Shown here one piece after another: positions 7,447 through 14,216 of a stretch of 15,801 nt of DNA. Made by a program: the position numbers and the translations under genes. Source of the DNA: Bacteroidota bacterium (GTDB lineage Bacteria; Spirochaetota; Spirochaetia; JABMQR01); NCBI GenBank assembly GCA_013202335.1, contig JABMQR010000065.1:1-15801 (forward strand). Reading direction: 5' to 3'. Below the pieces are notes generated by a model. The model had not been told where the DNA came from, ran no database searches, and saw nothing but the letters and a program-made list of their open reading frames with translations. Within the stretch, counting starts at the first letter, position 1, and every line of letters begins with the position of its first letter.

Positions 7447-8385
7447 ATGAAAAAACTTGATCTAAAATCAACCGGGAAAAGATTTCCGGAAGCAATTATG
7501 GCAACATGCTGCGTTCCATGGGGAGAAGACTATTCTCTTGATGAGGGCATGTTCAGAAGGTTGATTCGCTTAACCCTTGAACACACTCCGTATGTATATC
7601 TGTTTGGAACGGCCGGTGAAGGGTATGCCATACAGGGAGATCTCTATAAAAAAGTAGTTTCGGTATTTGCCGATGAAGTTGGTAAAAACAACGGTTTTCC
7701 TATGGTAGGAGTTATCTCTTCATCACTGCAGGAGATGCATGAGAAAATTGAAACGGCAAAAGCATTAGGAATTAGATTGTTCCAAATTTCATTGCCCTGC
7801 TGGGATATTCCGACAGGAGACGAAATAGATACCTTTTTTAACTCTCTGCTGTCAAAACATACAGACTGTCAGTTTATGCATTACAACAGGAGACTTCAGG
7901 GACGGGTTCTCGGCGTTGATGAATACACAAGACTAAGCGAAGCACACCCAAATCTGATTGGAGCGAAAATATCTTCAGACTCATTAACCTATATTAACAG
8001 CTTGATTACAAGTGGTCTTCCACTCCAGTGGTTCTTTACCACACCTGGATTTGCTTATGCATCAATGTATAAGCAATGTGGATTGTTAATATCTGCAGCC
8101 AGTATCAACTGGGATATGGCAAAACGCTATTTTCAGGCCGGCTTACAGAAGGATTATGCAGCTCTTATGGGCTTTCAGGAAAATCTCATTGGTCTGGTGA
8201 AAAAATTAATAGTGATAATGCCCCCGGGTGCACACATGGATGGATCGTACGATAAATTATTTCCGAAAATGTATATTCCGGATTTTCCTCTTCGGCTTTT
8301 ACCGCCGTACGTAGGCGCGGAAGAAGAAACCTTTAGTAGATTGAAGGATATTCTGTTTAAGTATTATCCGGAATGGATGCATTGA
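7447..8385 (+). CDS. Dihydrodipicolinate synthase/N-acetylneuraminate lyase family protein
   Basis: A 312-residue class I aldolase of the DapA/NanA family. These enzymes form a Schiff base with pyruvate or another 2-oxo acid and add or release an aldehyde. Visible residues are the GTAGE loop (54-58; GTTGE in DapA), Y146 in FMHYNRR and the Schiff-base lysine K174 in IGAKISS. The tail after residue 220, including MPPGAHMDGSYDKLF, is unlike DapA, so this is probably a catabolic aldolase or dehydratase rather than the lysine-pathway enzyme (inference). The ATG at 7447 follows GGTAAGGG; the same frame is open to an ATG at 7375, but that would overlap the propeller gene and add residues not typical of the family. 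It is the last gene of the operon, 41 bases after the propeller, and converges on the exporter gene. Confidence 0.85.
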   Translation: MKKLDLKSTGKRFPEAIMATCCVPWGEDYSLDEGMFRRLIRLTLEHTPYVYLFGTAGEGYAIQGDLYKKVVSVFADEVGKNNGFPMVGVISSSLQEMHEKIETAKALGIRLFQISLPCWDIPTGDEIDTFFNSLLSKHTDCQFMHYNRRLQGRVLGVDEYTRLSEAHPNLIGAKISSDSLTYINSLITSGLPLQWFFTTPGFAYASMYKQCGLLISAASINWDMAKRYFQAGLQKDYAALMGFQENLIGLVKKLIVIMPPGAHMDGSYDKLFPKMYIPDFPLRLLPPYVGAEEETFSRLKDILFKYYPEWMH

Positions 8386-8419
8386 GAAGATAATCAAATC
8401 TCAAACAGTTTGTTTTTTT
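8382..8419 (+). terminator. Possible weak terminator at the end of the UroD/DapA-like operon
   Basis: TTGAGA (8382-8387) pairs with TCTCAA (8399-8404). A short CAAA-CAG-TTTG hairpin (8402-8412) then runs directly into seven T residues (8413-8419). The stems are AT-rich and short, and the element overlaps the end of the converging exporter gene, so this is only a plausible intrinsic terminator for plus-strand transcription. Confidence 0.3.
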
Positions 8420-9021
8420 ACAAAAGGCCATAGAGCCATCCCGATCAGTATTACACCTACTGCTGCATTCATCCAGGTGAGAATAGAGGAGGATAGTACT
8501 GCTTTTATTCCGCTTCCAAGGGCAGCTACCAGAGTTTGACAAATAAGGGTTGAAAGAGCTGCTCCCATACCAAATCGATACATCTCAGATTTTCTCAGGT
8601 TTTTTTCAGTCATCCTTACTGTGCAGACTCCACCCCAAAATACAATTGTAAGAGGATTGGCTGCGGTCATGATTAATCCCTTTAGGAAAGCATCGGAAAC
8701 CGATCCGGTGGAGATCAGGGAGATTGAGGGGATTACTTTGATATTGAAGGCTTCAAGAAGGATCAAGATACCGAAAAAGCCAATAAAGATAGCCCCGGTA
8801 ACCTTTAAAATATATTTTACCCGCTCTTTGTTCAGGAAAGAAGTAACTCCGGTTATCGCAAGGAAAATAAATGCGGCATCTGCGAGAGTGACTCCCAGAA
8901 CAGCAGGGAATGCTCCTGCAAAACCGACTGTTCCTGCTAGAGAGAAAATATATACTGAAATTGGTCCGACTGCAGCCTGCAGCACCAAACCAAATGAAAA
9001 TCCTGATAGTACCTGTCTCAC
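8401..9021 (-). CDS. LysE/RhtB-family exporter
   Basis: A 206-residue hydrophobic protein with about six membrane segments. The N-terminal GLVLQAAVGPISVYIFSLAG matches the LysE/RhtB signature region, and a central LKVTGAIFIGFFGILIL is also typical. Family members export amino acids or small metabolites across the inner membrane. The start is GTG at 9021-9019 with AAGGAT upstream; no ATG start fits better. It is transcribed away from the aldehyde-dehydrogenase operon, with which it shares a 120-base control region, and its end almost meets the DapA-like gene (15-base gap). The shared region makes co-regulation with the organic-anion module possible, for example for removal of a toxic amine or amino acid product, but LysE proteins also occur as unrelated neighbours. 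Substrate unknown. Confidence 0.82.
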   Translation of the reverse strand: MRQVLSGFSFGLVLQAAVGPISVYIFSLAGTVGFAGAFPAVLGVTLADAAFIFLAITGVTSFLNKERVKYILKVTGAIFIGFFGILILLEAFNIKVIPSISLISTGSVSDAFLKGLIMTAANPLTIVFWGGVCTVRMTEKNLRKSEMYRFGMGAALSTLICQTLVAALGSGIKAVLSSSILTWMNAAVGVILIGMALWPFVKKQTV

Positions 9022-9071
9022 GTAGTTATCCTTTTCGGCACTCTACCAGTAAAACAAAATCTTGGGAATAC

Positions 9072-9100
9072 TGGACAATACCCCACACCTCTGCTATAGT
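9072..9100 (+). promoter_or_regulatory. Predicted sigma-70 promoter for the aldehyde-dehydrogenase operon
   Basis: TGGACA (9072-9077), a 17-base spacer and TATAGT (9095-9100), with TG one base before the -10 (TGCTATAGT, an extended -10). Five of six matches at each hexamer make this the best promoter seen in the window. Transcription would start near 9107, inside the palindrome that follows. Confidence 0.65.
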
Positions 9101-9120
9101 TACTTACACAAAGTAAGTAA
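9100..9120. promoter_or_regulatory. Perfect palindrome, candidate repressor operator
   Basis: TTACTTAC, five bases ACAAA, then GTAAGTAA: perfect 8-bp arms. It overlaps the last base of the -10 box and the expected transcription start and ends 21 bases before the GTG start. This placement suits a repressor of the GntR, TetR or similar type, which would block the dehydrogenase operon and possibly the divergent exporter. No regulator gene is in the window. Confidence 0.6.
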
Positions 9121-9141
9121 TAAGGGTTTCGTGGAGGGAAT

Positions 9142-10578
9142 GTGTCAAAAAAACAGGAAATGAGTGTGAGTGAACAAGTGGTTTCTGAAATGATAAGTGC
9201 ACTGGTGGAAAAGGCTCGTAAAGCCCAGGCCTTGATCGCGTCATATACACAGGAACAAATTGATGAAGTTTGCGTCGCGGCTGGATGGGAAGTGTATAAG
9301 GATGATAACATCTCAGAACTTGCAAAAATGGCTGTGGATGAGACTGGAATGGGAAATGTTCAGGATAAATTTAAAAAGCACAAAGGTAAAATCCTTGGAG
9401 TCCTTAAAGATTTGAAGGGATCGAAATCTGTTGGTTTAATTGATTATGATGAAAGCAAAGGAATCAGTAAATACGGAAAACCGGTAGGTGTGGTCGGGGC
9501 GTTAACTCCGGTTACCAATCCAACAGCAACCCCGGGGAGCAATGCCCTGAGCATCCTGAAAGGGCGGAATGCAGTTATTTTTGCACCCCACCCGAAATCA
9601 AAGAATTGTTCAATACGAAGTGTTGAGATGATGCGGGACGGTTTAAAAGCTGTTGGCGCTCCTGAAGACCTCATTCAAATTGTTCCGGAACCAAGCATTC
9701 CTGCTACTCAGGAACTGATGAGACAGGTAGACCTGGTTTTGGCAACCGGCGGCGGAGCAATGGTGAAATCAGCATATTCAAGCGGAACACCGGCTTATGG
9801 TGTGGGTCCGGGTAATGCTGTACAGATTGTTGCAGAGGATGCTGACGTTGCAGCTGCTGCAGCAAAAATCACTTTAAGTAAGTGTTTTGATAATGCAACA
9901 AGTTGTTCAAGTGAGAACTCTGTTGTTGTCCATGCCTCCGTATACGAAGAATTTATGACGCTCCTTGAAAAAGAGGGTGGCTGGCTGGTTTCCGGCAATG
10001 ATCGTGAAACATTAAAAAACTGGATGTGGCAGAAGAACAGGAATGGAAATGTAAGTTTATATCCCGGAATTATTGCTAAAGATGCAGCAGCTATAGCTGC
10101 TCAGGCCGGCTTAAATATCCCTGAAAATAAGAGAATGCTGGTGGTCGAAGGAATAATGCCTCTTGAGGAAGATCCCTTTGCAGAAGAAAAACTGAGTCCG
10201 GTTCTTACCATCTGGAAATACAATAATTTTGACGAAGGTTATGAGATTCTTAAAAGACTGACTGACAACTGCGGTACCGGCCACTCCTGTGGAATTCATA
10301 CAAAAAACAAATCATATGTAGAAAAGCTGGCTATGAATATCAGAACCAGCCGTATATTGGTTAATCAGCCGCAGGCACCGGGTAATGGCGGTAACTTTTG
10401 GAACGGAATGCCGTCCACTGTTACACTTGGCTGCGGAACATGGGGTGGTAACATCACCACAGAAAATATCACCTATAAACATTTTTTAAATATCACCTGG
10501 GTATCGGAGCTCATTCCGGAGGACAAACCAACGGATGAAGAGATTTTCGGTGACCTGTGGGCAAAAGCGGGGAAATAA
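9142..10578 (+). CDS. sauS: CoA-acylating aldehyde dehydrogenase, probable sulfoacetaldehyde dehydrogenase
   Basis: A 478-residue acylating aldehyde dehydrogenase that interconverts an aldehyde + CoA + NAD(P)+ and acyl-CoA + NAD(P)H. It shows GVVGALTPVTNPTATP (116-131), the cofactor-region motif ATGGGAMVKSAYSSGTPAYG (201-220) with VGPGNA after it, and the nucleophile C255 in FDNATSCSSENS. The NATSCSSEN form is what I associate with acylating sulfoacetaldehyde dehydrogenases (SauS, sulfoacetate pathway); EutE/PduP enzymes have NNLPC here. It heads an operon with a two-subunit acyl-CoA synthetase and an anion symporter, which supports reduction of sulfoacetyl-CoA to sulfoacetaldehyde. The GTG start has GGAGGG three bases upstream, a short spacing; an ATG at 9160 is the alternative. 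The next start is one base after the stop. Acylating family near certain, sulfonate substrate moderately likely; acetaldehyde or another short aldehyde remains possible. Confidence 0.75.
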   Translation: MSKKQEMSVSEQVVSEMISALVEKARKAQALIASYTQEQIDEVCVAAGWEVYKDDNISELAKMAVDETGMGNVQDKFKKHKGKILGVLKDLKGSKSVGLIDYDESKGISKYGKPVGVVGALTPVTNPTATPGSNALSILKGRNAVIFAPHPKSKNCSIRSVEMMRDGLKAVGAPEDLIQIVPEPSIPATQELMRQVDLVLATGGGAMVKSAYSSGTPAYGVGPGNAVQIVAEDADVAAAAAKITLSKCFDNATSCSSENSVVVHASVYEEFMTLLEKEGGWLVSGNDRETLKNWMWQKNRNGNVSLYPGIIAKDAAAIAAQAGLNIPENKRMLVVEGIMPLEEDPFAEEKLSPVLTIWKYNNFDEGYEILKRLTDNCGTGHSCGIHTKNKSYVEKLAMNIRTSRILVNQPQAPGNGGNFWNGMPSTVTLGCGTWGGNITTENITYKHFLNITWVSELIPEDKPTDEEIFGDLWAKAGK

Positions 10579-10579
10579 G

Positions 10580-11701
10580 ATGAAACTTTTTGAGCATCAG
10601 GCTAAGAAAGTCTTTCGGGAGGCAGGTATCCCGACACCACGTGGTGTTTTAGCGACAAATATTGAAGAAGTAAAAGCAGCTTTGGCTGAAATCGGGCTGC
10701 CTTGCGTTCTTAAAAGCCAGGTTCTTACCGGGGGACGGGGTAAGGCCGGGTTAATTAAAGTTGTTACTGCTGAAGCTGAGGCGCTGGCTGCAGCTGAACT
10801 CCTGTTTTCTTCTGAACATCAGGTAAAGACTCTTCTCATAGAAGAGGCCGTGGATATCAGCAGAGAGATATATATATCAGTTACCGCTGATCCAGTAGAA
10901 GCAACAGCTTTGATTCTTGCCAGTGCCGATGGTGGTGTGGAGATAGAGGTTCTTGCCGAAACCAGTCCGGAAAAAATAATCCGGGAATTTGTCGATATTA
11001 ACATCGGACTGCAGTCATATCAGGCAGCTGATATTGCTTATCGTCTGAGTACCAACCCGAATGAAGCAAAGCAGATCCAGAAAATTCTTATGTCATTGTA
11101 TAAGGTTTTTTCCCGGCATGATGCAGAGCTCGCGGAAATAAATCCACTGTTTGTTACAAAGTCAGGAGATGTGGTCGCCGGTGACGGGAAGCTGATGATT
11201 GATGAAAATTCAATGCATCGTCAGCCGGATTTTGAAAGAACCCGGGAATATTACGATAGTGATATGGAGTTCGAAGCGGCTCAGGAGGGAATTCCGTATC
11301 TCCAGTTTGATGGAGATATCAGTCTGATGTGTGCCGGTGCGGGACTGACTACAACGGTTTACGACCTTATAAATTACGAGGGAGGAACTATTGCAAACTA
11401 CCTGGAATTCGGTGGACCAAACTATCGGAAGGCAGTTCGTGCTATGGAACTTTGTCTGCGGAATGATTCCAAAGTAATTCTGATTGTTACCTTTGGAACT
11501 ATTGCCAGAGCAGATGTTATGGCCGAAGGAATCGTCGATGCAATCCGTAGATTGCGCCCCGATCGCCCAATTGTTGTATGTATTCGTGGAACAAACGAGG
11601 AACAGGCAGTAAAAACATTAAAAGAAGCGGGACTTGATCCGCTTTACGATACCGAAGAAGCAGTGCGGAAAGCAGTTGAACTCTGCAGGACGGGGGCATA
11701 G
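10580..11701 (+). CDS. ADP-forming acyl-CoA synthetase, beta (SucC-like) subunit
   Basis: A 373-residue homologue of succinyl-CoA synthetase beta (388 in E. coli). The ATP-grasp domain opens with MKLFEHQAKKVFREAGIPTP. It has K45 (VLKSQ), GGRGKAG (51-57), and the magnesium-site residues E186-x-N188-P (AEINPLF) and D202 (AGDGKL). The C-terminal flavodoxin-like domain carries YLEFGGPNY (274-282), where SucC has VGGGA. The enzyme would couple ATP use to acyl-CoA formation via a phosphohistidine on the alpha subunit. It starts at ATG 10580, one base after the dehydrogenase stop, with GGGGAAATAAG as its site, and ends one base before the alpha-subunit start: strict translational coupling. Since the neighbours are SauS-like and a transporter, not citric acid cycle genes, the acid is probably sulfoacetate or a similar short anion (inference). 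Confidence 0.83.
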   Translation: MKLFEHQAKKVFREAGIPTPRGVLATNIEEVKAALAEIGLPCVLKSQVLTGGRGKAGLIKVVTAEAEALAAAELLFSSEHQVKTLLIEEAVDISREIYISVTADPVEATALILASADGGVEIEVLAETSPEKIIREFVDINIGLQSYQAADIAYRLSTNPNEAKQIQKILMSLYKVFSRHDAELAEINPLFVTKSGDVVAGDGKLMIDENSMHRQPDFERTREYYDSDMEFEAAQEGIPYLQFDGDISLMCAGAGLTTTVYDLINYEGGTIANYLEFGGPNYRKAVRAMELCLRNDSKVILIVTFGTIARADVMAEGIVDAIRRLRPDRPIVVCIRGTNEEQAVKTLKEAGLDPLYDTEEAVRKAVELCRTGA

Positions 11702-11702
11702 T

Positions 11703-12596
11703 ATGAGTATTTTTATTACAGAAAATACCCGGGTTCTGGTTCAGGGAATAACCGGTAAAGAGGGCAGCTTCTGGACAAAGCACATGATAGAACTTGGAAC
11801 AAAAGTTGTTGCCGGGGTTACTCCCGGTAAAGAGGGACAAGTCGTTGAGGAGTGTCCGGTCTATCATACAGTCAGGCGTGCGGTCGCAGAAAATGATATT
11901 GATGCGGCGATGCTTTTTGTTCCCCCACGGTTTACCAAAGATGCAGTTTACGAAGCACTCGACAGCGGCATCAAAAAGATCGTTACCATAGCAGATGGGA
12001 TTCCTCTTCATGAGATGGTACAGATTCGTGCCGCAGCAAAGTCCTGCGATGCAATGGTGATTGGCGGCAACACTTCCGGCTGTATAAGTCCGGGGGTTGC
12101 CATGATGGGTATGTTTCCCTACTGGATTGAACGGGTTTATAAAAAGGGTCGCATAGGGATAATGACGCGAAGCGGCTCCCTGACAAATGAAGTTACCGCA
12201 ATGGTGGTACGGGCCGGCTTTGGCGTCAGCTCACTTATTGGTATTGGTGGAGATCCTGTTCCTGGTACACGATTTGCAGAGATGCTTCCTTTGTATGAAG
12301 CAGATATCGAAACAGATGCACTGGTAATTATTGGGGAGCTTGGCGGAACTATGGAGGAAGAGGTCGCTGAAGCGATCCATGCAGGCGTGTTTACCAAACC
12401 CGTAGCCGCATTTCTTGGCGGCAGAACAGCCCCAAAGGGTAAACGTATGGGTCATGCCGGGGCTATAGTTACTGGTGGAAGAGGTACTGTAGAGGGTAAG
12501 ATTAAGGCACTTGAAGCTGCTGGAGCAGTTGTTGCTGAAAGACCCAGTCGGGTTGGAGATCTTTTGAAAGAGAAACTCATGCAGGTAGAGATATAA
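11703..12596 (+). CDS. ADP-forming acyl-CoA synthetase, alpha (SucD-like) subunit
   Basis: A 297-residue homologue of succinyl-CoA synthetase alpha (289 in E. coli). It opens MSIFITENTRVLVQGITGKEG, the CoA-binding Rossmann domain, followed by GVTPGKEG. The phosphorylated histidine is H251 in KRMGHAGAI, and E212 (GELGG) matches the glutamate that holds the phosphohistidine. TRSGSLTNE (155-163) replaces SRSGTLTYE. The strongly conserved GPNCPG loop near the active site is GGNTSG (121-126), a clear departure from true SucD that fits a changed acyl substrate. The start ATG 11703 is one base after the beta-subunit stop; the frame is open further upstream, but those starts lie in the beta gene and lack family similarity. 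The symporter start follows 12 bases after its stop. Confidence 0.83.
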   Translation: MSIFITENTRVLVQGITGKEGSFWTKHMIELGTKVVAGVTPGKEGQVVEECPVYHTVRRAVAENDIDAAMLFVPPRFTKDAVYEALDSGIKKIVTIADGIPLHEMVQIRAAAKSCDAMVIGGNTSGCISPGVAMMGMFPYWIERVYKKGRIGIMTRSGSLTNEVTAMVVRAGFGVSSLIGIGGDPVPGTRFAEMLPLYEADIETDALVIIGELGGTMEEEVAEAIHAGVFTKPVAAFLGGRTAPKGKRMGHAGAIVTGGRGTVEGKIKALEAAGAVVAERPSRVGDLLKEKLMQVEI

Positions 12597-12608
12597 AAGG
12601 GGAATTTG

Positions 12609-14087
12609 ATGGGTAAAGGTGAGAAATTGATAAAAGGTGAAAAACCAGCAGATTTAAAGAAGTTGATTATTCTTATAGCCGCATTTGCCGTTATGATTAT
12701 AATCAGGAGCCTGCCTCTCCCCGATTCCATACGAATCGCCGGTGATGCTGAGTTAACAGTAGCCGGCCAGACAGCTCTGGGAGTTCTGGTTTTTGCCCTG
12801 ATTCTCTGGATGACGGAAGCCATACCTTTTCACGTAACCGGGTTGATGAGTATTATACTTCTTGCACTATTTAAGACAGATACTTACAAGAATATTGTTT
12901 CAATTGGGTTTGGGAATAACATCGTAACTTTTTTTATTGGTGTACTGGTTCTTTCAGCATTTATAACAACATCAGGTCTTGGTAAACGGATAGGAATGCT
13001 GATTCTCTCAAAAACGGGAAACAATACAAAGAGTATTTTATTTGGTTTTATCTTAACAGGGACCCTGCTTTCAATGTGGGTAACAAATATGGCTGTAGCA
13101 GCCATGCTGATGCCTTTGGCCGTCGGGGTATTGGAAGAAGAGGGAATAAAACCGCTTAAAAGCAATTTTGGCAGGGCACTGCTTATAGCTTGTGCCTGGG
13201 GATCAATAATTGGCGGAATAGGAACACCTTCCGGTGCGGGTCCAAACCCTTTGGCCATCGGTTTCATAAAAGAGATGGCAGGAATAGATATTACTTTTGG
13301 TAAATGGATGATGTTTGGCGTCCCAGCTGCATTGCTTATGGTTCCGGCTTCTTGGTTAGTACTTATTATCTTTTTCAAACCTGAGATGTCCCATCTATCC
13401 AAAACGAAGCAGGAGATGAAGGAAGAGTTCAAGGCTTTACCCGGTATGAGCAGAACTGAAATTGTAACCCTTATTCTCTTTTTTATTACCGTTATTCTCT
13501 GGTTAACTTCACCGATCATTGGAAAGTGGTTAGGGATCAGCATCCCCATATCTATGCCGGTTCTTCTCACATCATGTTTCTTTTTTATTCCAAAAGTTGG
13601 TGGTACTCCCTGGAAAAAAATAGAACCGGAAATCTCATGGAGCGGCATCATTCTTATTCTGTCAGGGATCTCACTTGGAATGATGCTCTATTATACCGGC
13701 GTTGCAAAATGGCTCTCTCTGGTACTTCTATCGGGGATAGGGACTCTTCCATCAGTAGTTATGGTATTTGTTATCGTGTTAATGATTTCATTGTTAAAGA
13801 TTATTTTTTCCAGTAATACAGTCACTGCAACCATCATTATTCCCATTATGATTGAGTTAGCATCCTCACTTGGATTGCCGGTTCTCTCTGTTGCGATTCC
13901 GGCCTCCCTGGTTGCCTCTTTGGCTTTTATACTTGTTACCTCATCTCCAACAAATGTTATTCCCTATTCTGCCGGGTACTTCTCTATTGCTGATTTTGCG
14001 AAATCAGGATTGTTGATGACACTTTTTGGTTCGATAATAATGACATTTGTAGTATTTGAAATTGGTTCAATGACGGGACTGTATTAA
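12609..14087 (+). CDS. DASS/SLC13-family anion:sodium symporter
   Basis: A 492-residue inner-membrane transporter with about 11-12 hydrophobic segments. Family signatures include LWMTEAIPFHVTGLM (66-80), the first binding-hairpin motif WVTNMA (157-162, variant of SNT), GTPSGAGPNPLA (205-216), the second motif FSSNTVTATIIIP (400-412) and SSPTNVIPYS (445-454). DASS proteins move dicarboxylates, citrate or sulfate with sodium ions. In this operon the cargo is most likely the acid that the adjacent synthetase activates; sulfoacetate is a dianion of similar size to a C4 dicarboxylate (inference). The first binding motif lacks the usual serine (VTN for SNT), which may reflect the substrate. The ATG at 12609 has AGGGGA upstream; a TTG three bases earlier is less likely. 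A nested inverted repeat lies shortly after its stop. Confidence 0.86.
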   Translation: MGKGEKLIKGEKPADLKKLIILIAAFAVMIIIRSLPLPDSIRIAGDAELTVAGQTALGVLVFALILWMTEAIPFHVTGLMSIILLALFKTDTYKNIVSIGFGNNIVTFFIGVLVLSAFITTSGLGKRIGMLILSKTGNNTKSILFGFILTGTLLSMWVTNMAVAAMLMPLAVGVLEEEGIKPLKSNFGRALLIACAWGSIIGGIGTPSGAGPNPLAIGFIKEMAGIDITFGKWMMFGVPAALLMVPASWLVLIIFFKPEMSHLSKTKQEMKEEFKALPGMSRTEIVTLILFFITVILWLTSPIIGKWLGISIPISMPVLLTSCFFFIPKVGGTPWKKIEPEISWSGIILILSGISLGMMLYYTGVAKWLSLVLLSGIGTLPSVVMVFVIVLMISLLKIIFSSNTVTATIIIPIMIELASSLGLPVLSVAIPASLVASLAFILVTSSPTNVIPYSAGYFSIADFAKSGLLMTLFGSIIMTFVVFEIGSMTGLY

Positions 14088-14112
14088 CGTATCAACTAAC
14101 TACCGAATTATT

Positions 14113-14144
14113 AAACAGTAACAATACTTGTTTTGTTCCTGTTT
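14113..14144. repeat. Nested inverted repeat after the symporter gene
   Basis: AAACAG (14113-14118) pairs with CTGTTT (14139-14144), and inside it AACAA (14120-14124), TAC and TTGTT (14128-14132) form a second perfect hairpin. AT-rich DNA without a clean T-run follows. It may end transcription of the symporter operon weakly or be an operator for the next promoter. Confidence 0.4.
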
Positions 14145-14177
14145 ATTTAATTGGCTCACCCCTTATGTGATATTTTC

Positions 14178-14186
14178 TGGTATAAT
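14178..14186 (+). promoter_or_regulatory. Extended -10 promoter for the steroid-reductase-like gene
   Basis: TGGTATAAT is a full consensus extended -10 (TGnTATAAT). TTGGCT at 14151-14156 is too far upstream (24 bases) to be a normal -35 box, but extended -10 promoters can do without one. Transcription would start near 14193, about 24 bases before the gene's ATG. Confidence 0.55.
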
Positions 14187-14216
14187 CCAAAATAAAAAAG
14201 GATATGGTACTGGTAC

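Noticed and set aside
8621..9025. 134-residue plus-strand open frame opposite the exporter gene
   Set aside because: It is the antisense shadow of the LysE/RhtB gene: low-complexity basic protein, no family signature, while the minus-strand product has clear membrane segments and a family motif.
11517..12011. 164-residue minus-strand open frame across the synthetase subunit junction
   Set aside because: Shadow of two well-supported genes; no plausible start context or family match.
10580..12596. Citric-acid-cycle succinyl-CoA synthetase (sucCD)
   Set aside because: The conserved GPNCPG loop is changed and the operon context is an acylating aldehyde dehydrogenase and an anion symporter, so the housekeeping name was not used.
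12884..13651. 255-residue minus-strand open frame inside the symporter gene
   Set aside because: The plus-strand product has complete DASS signatures; the antisense product resembles no family and only reflects codon structure.
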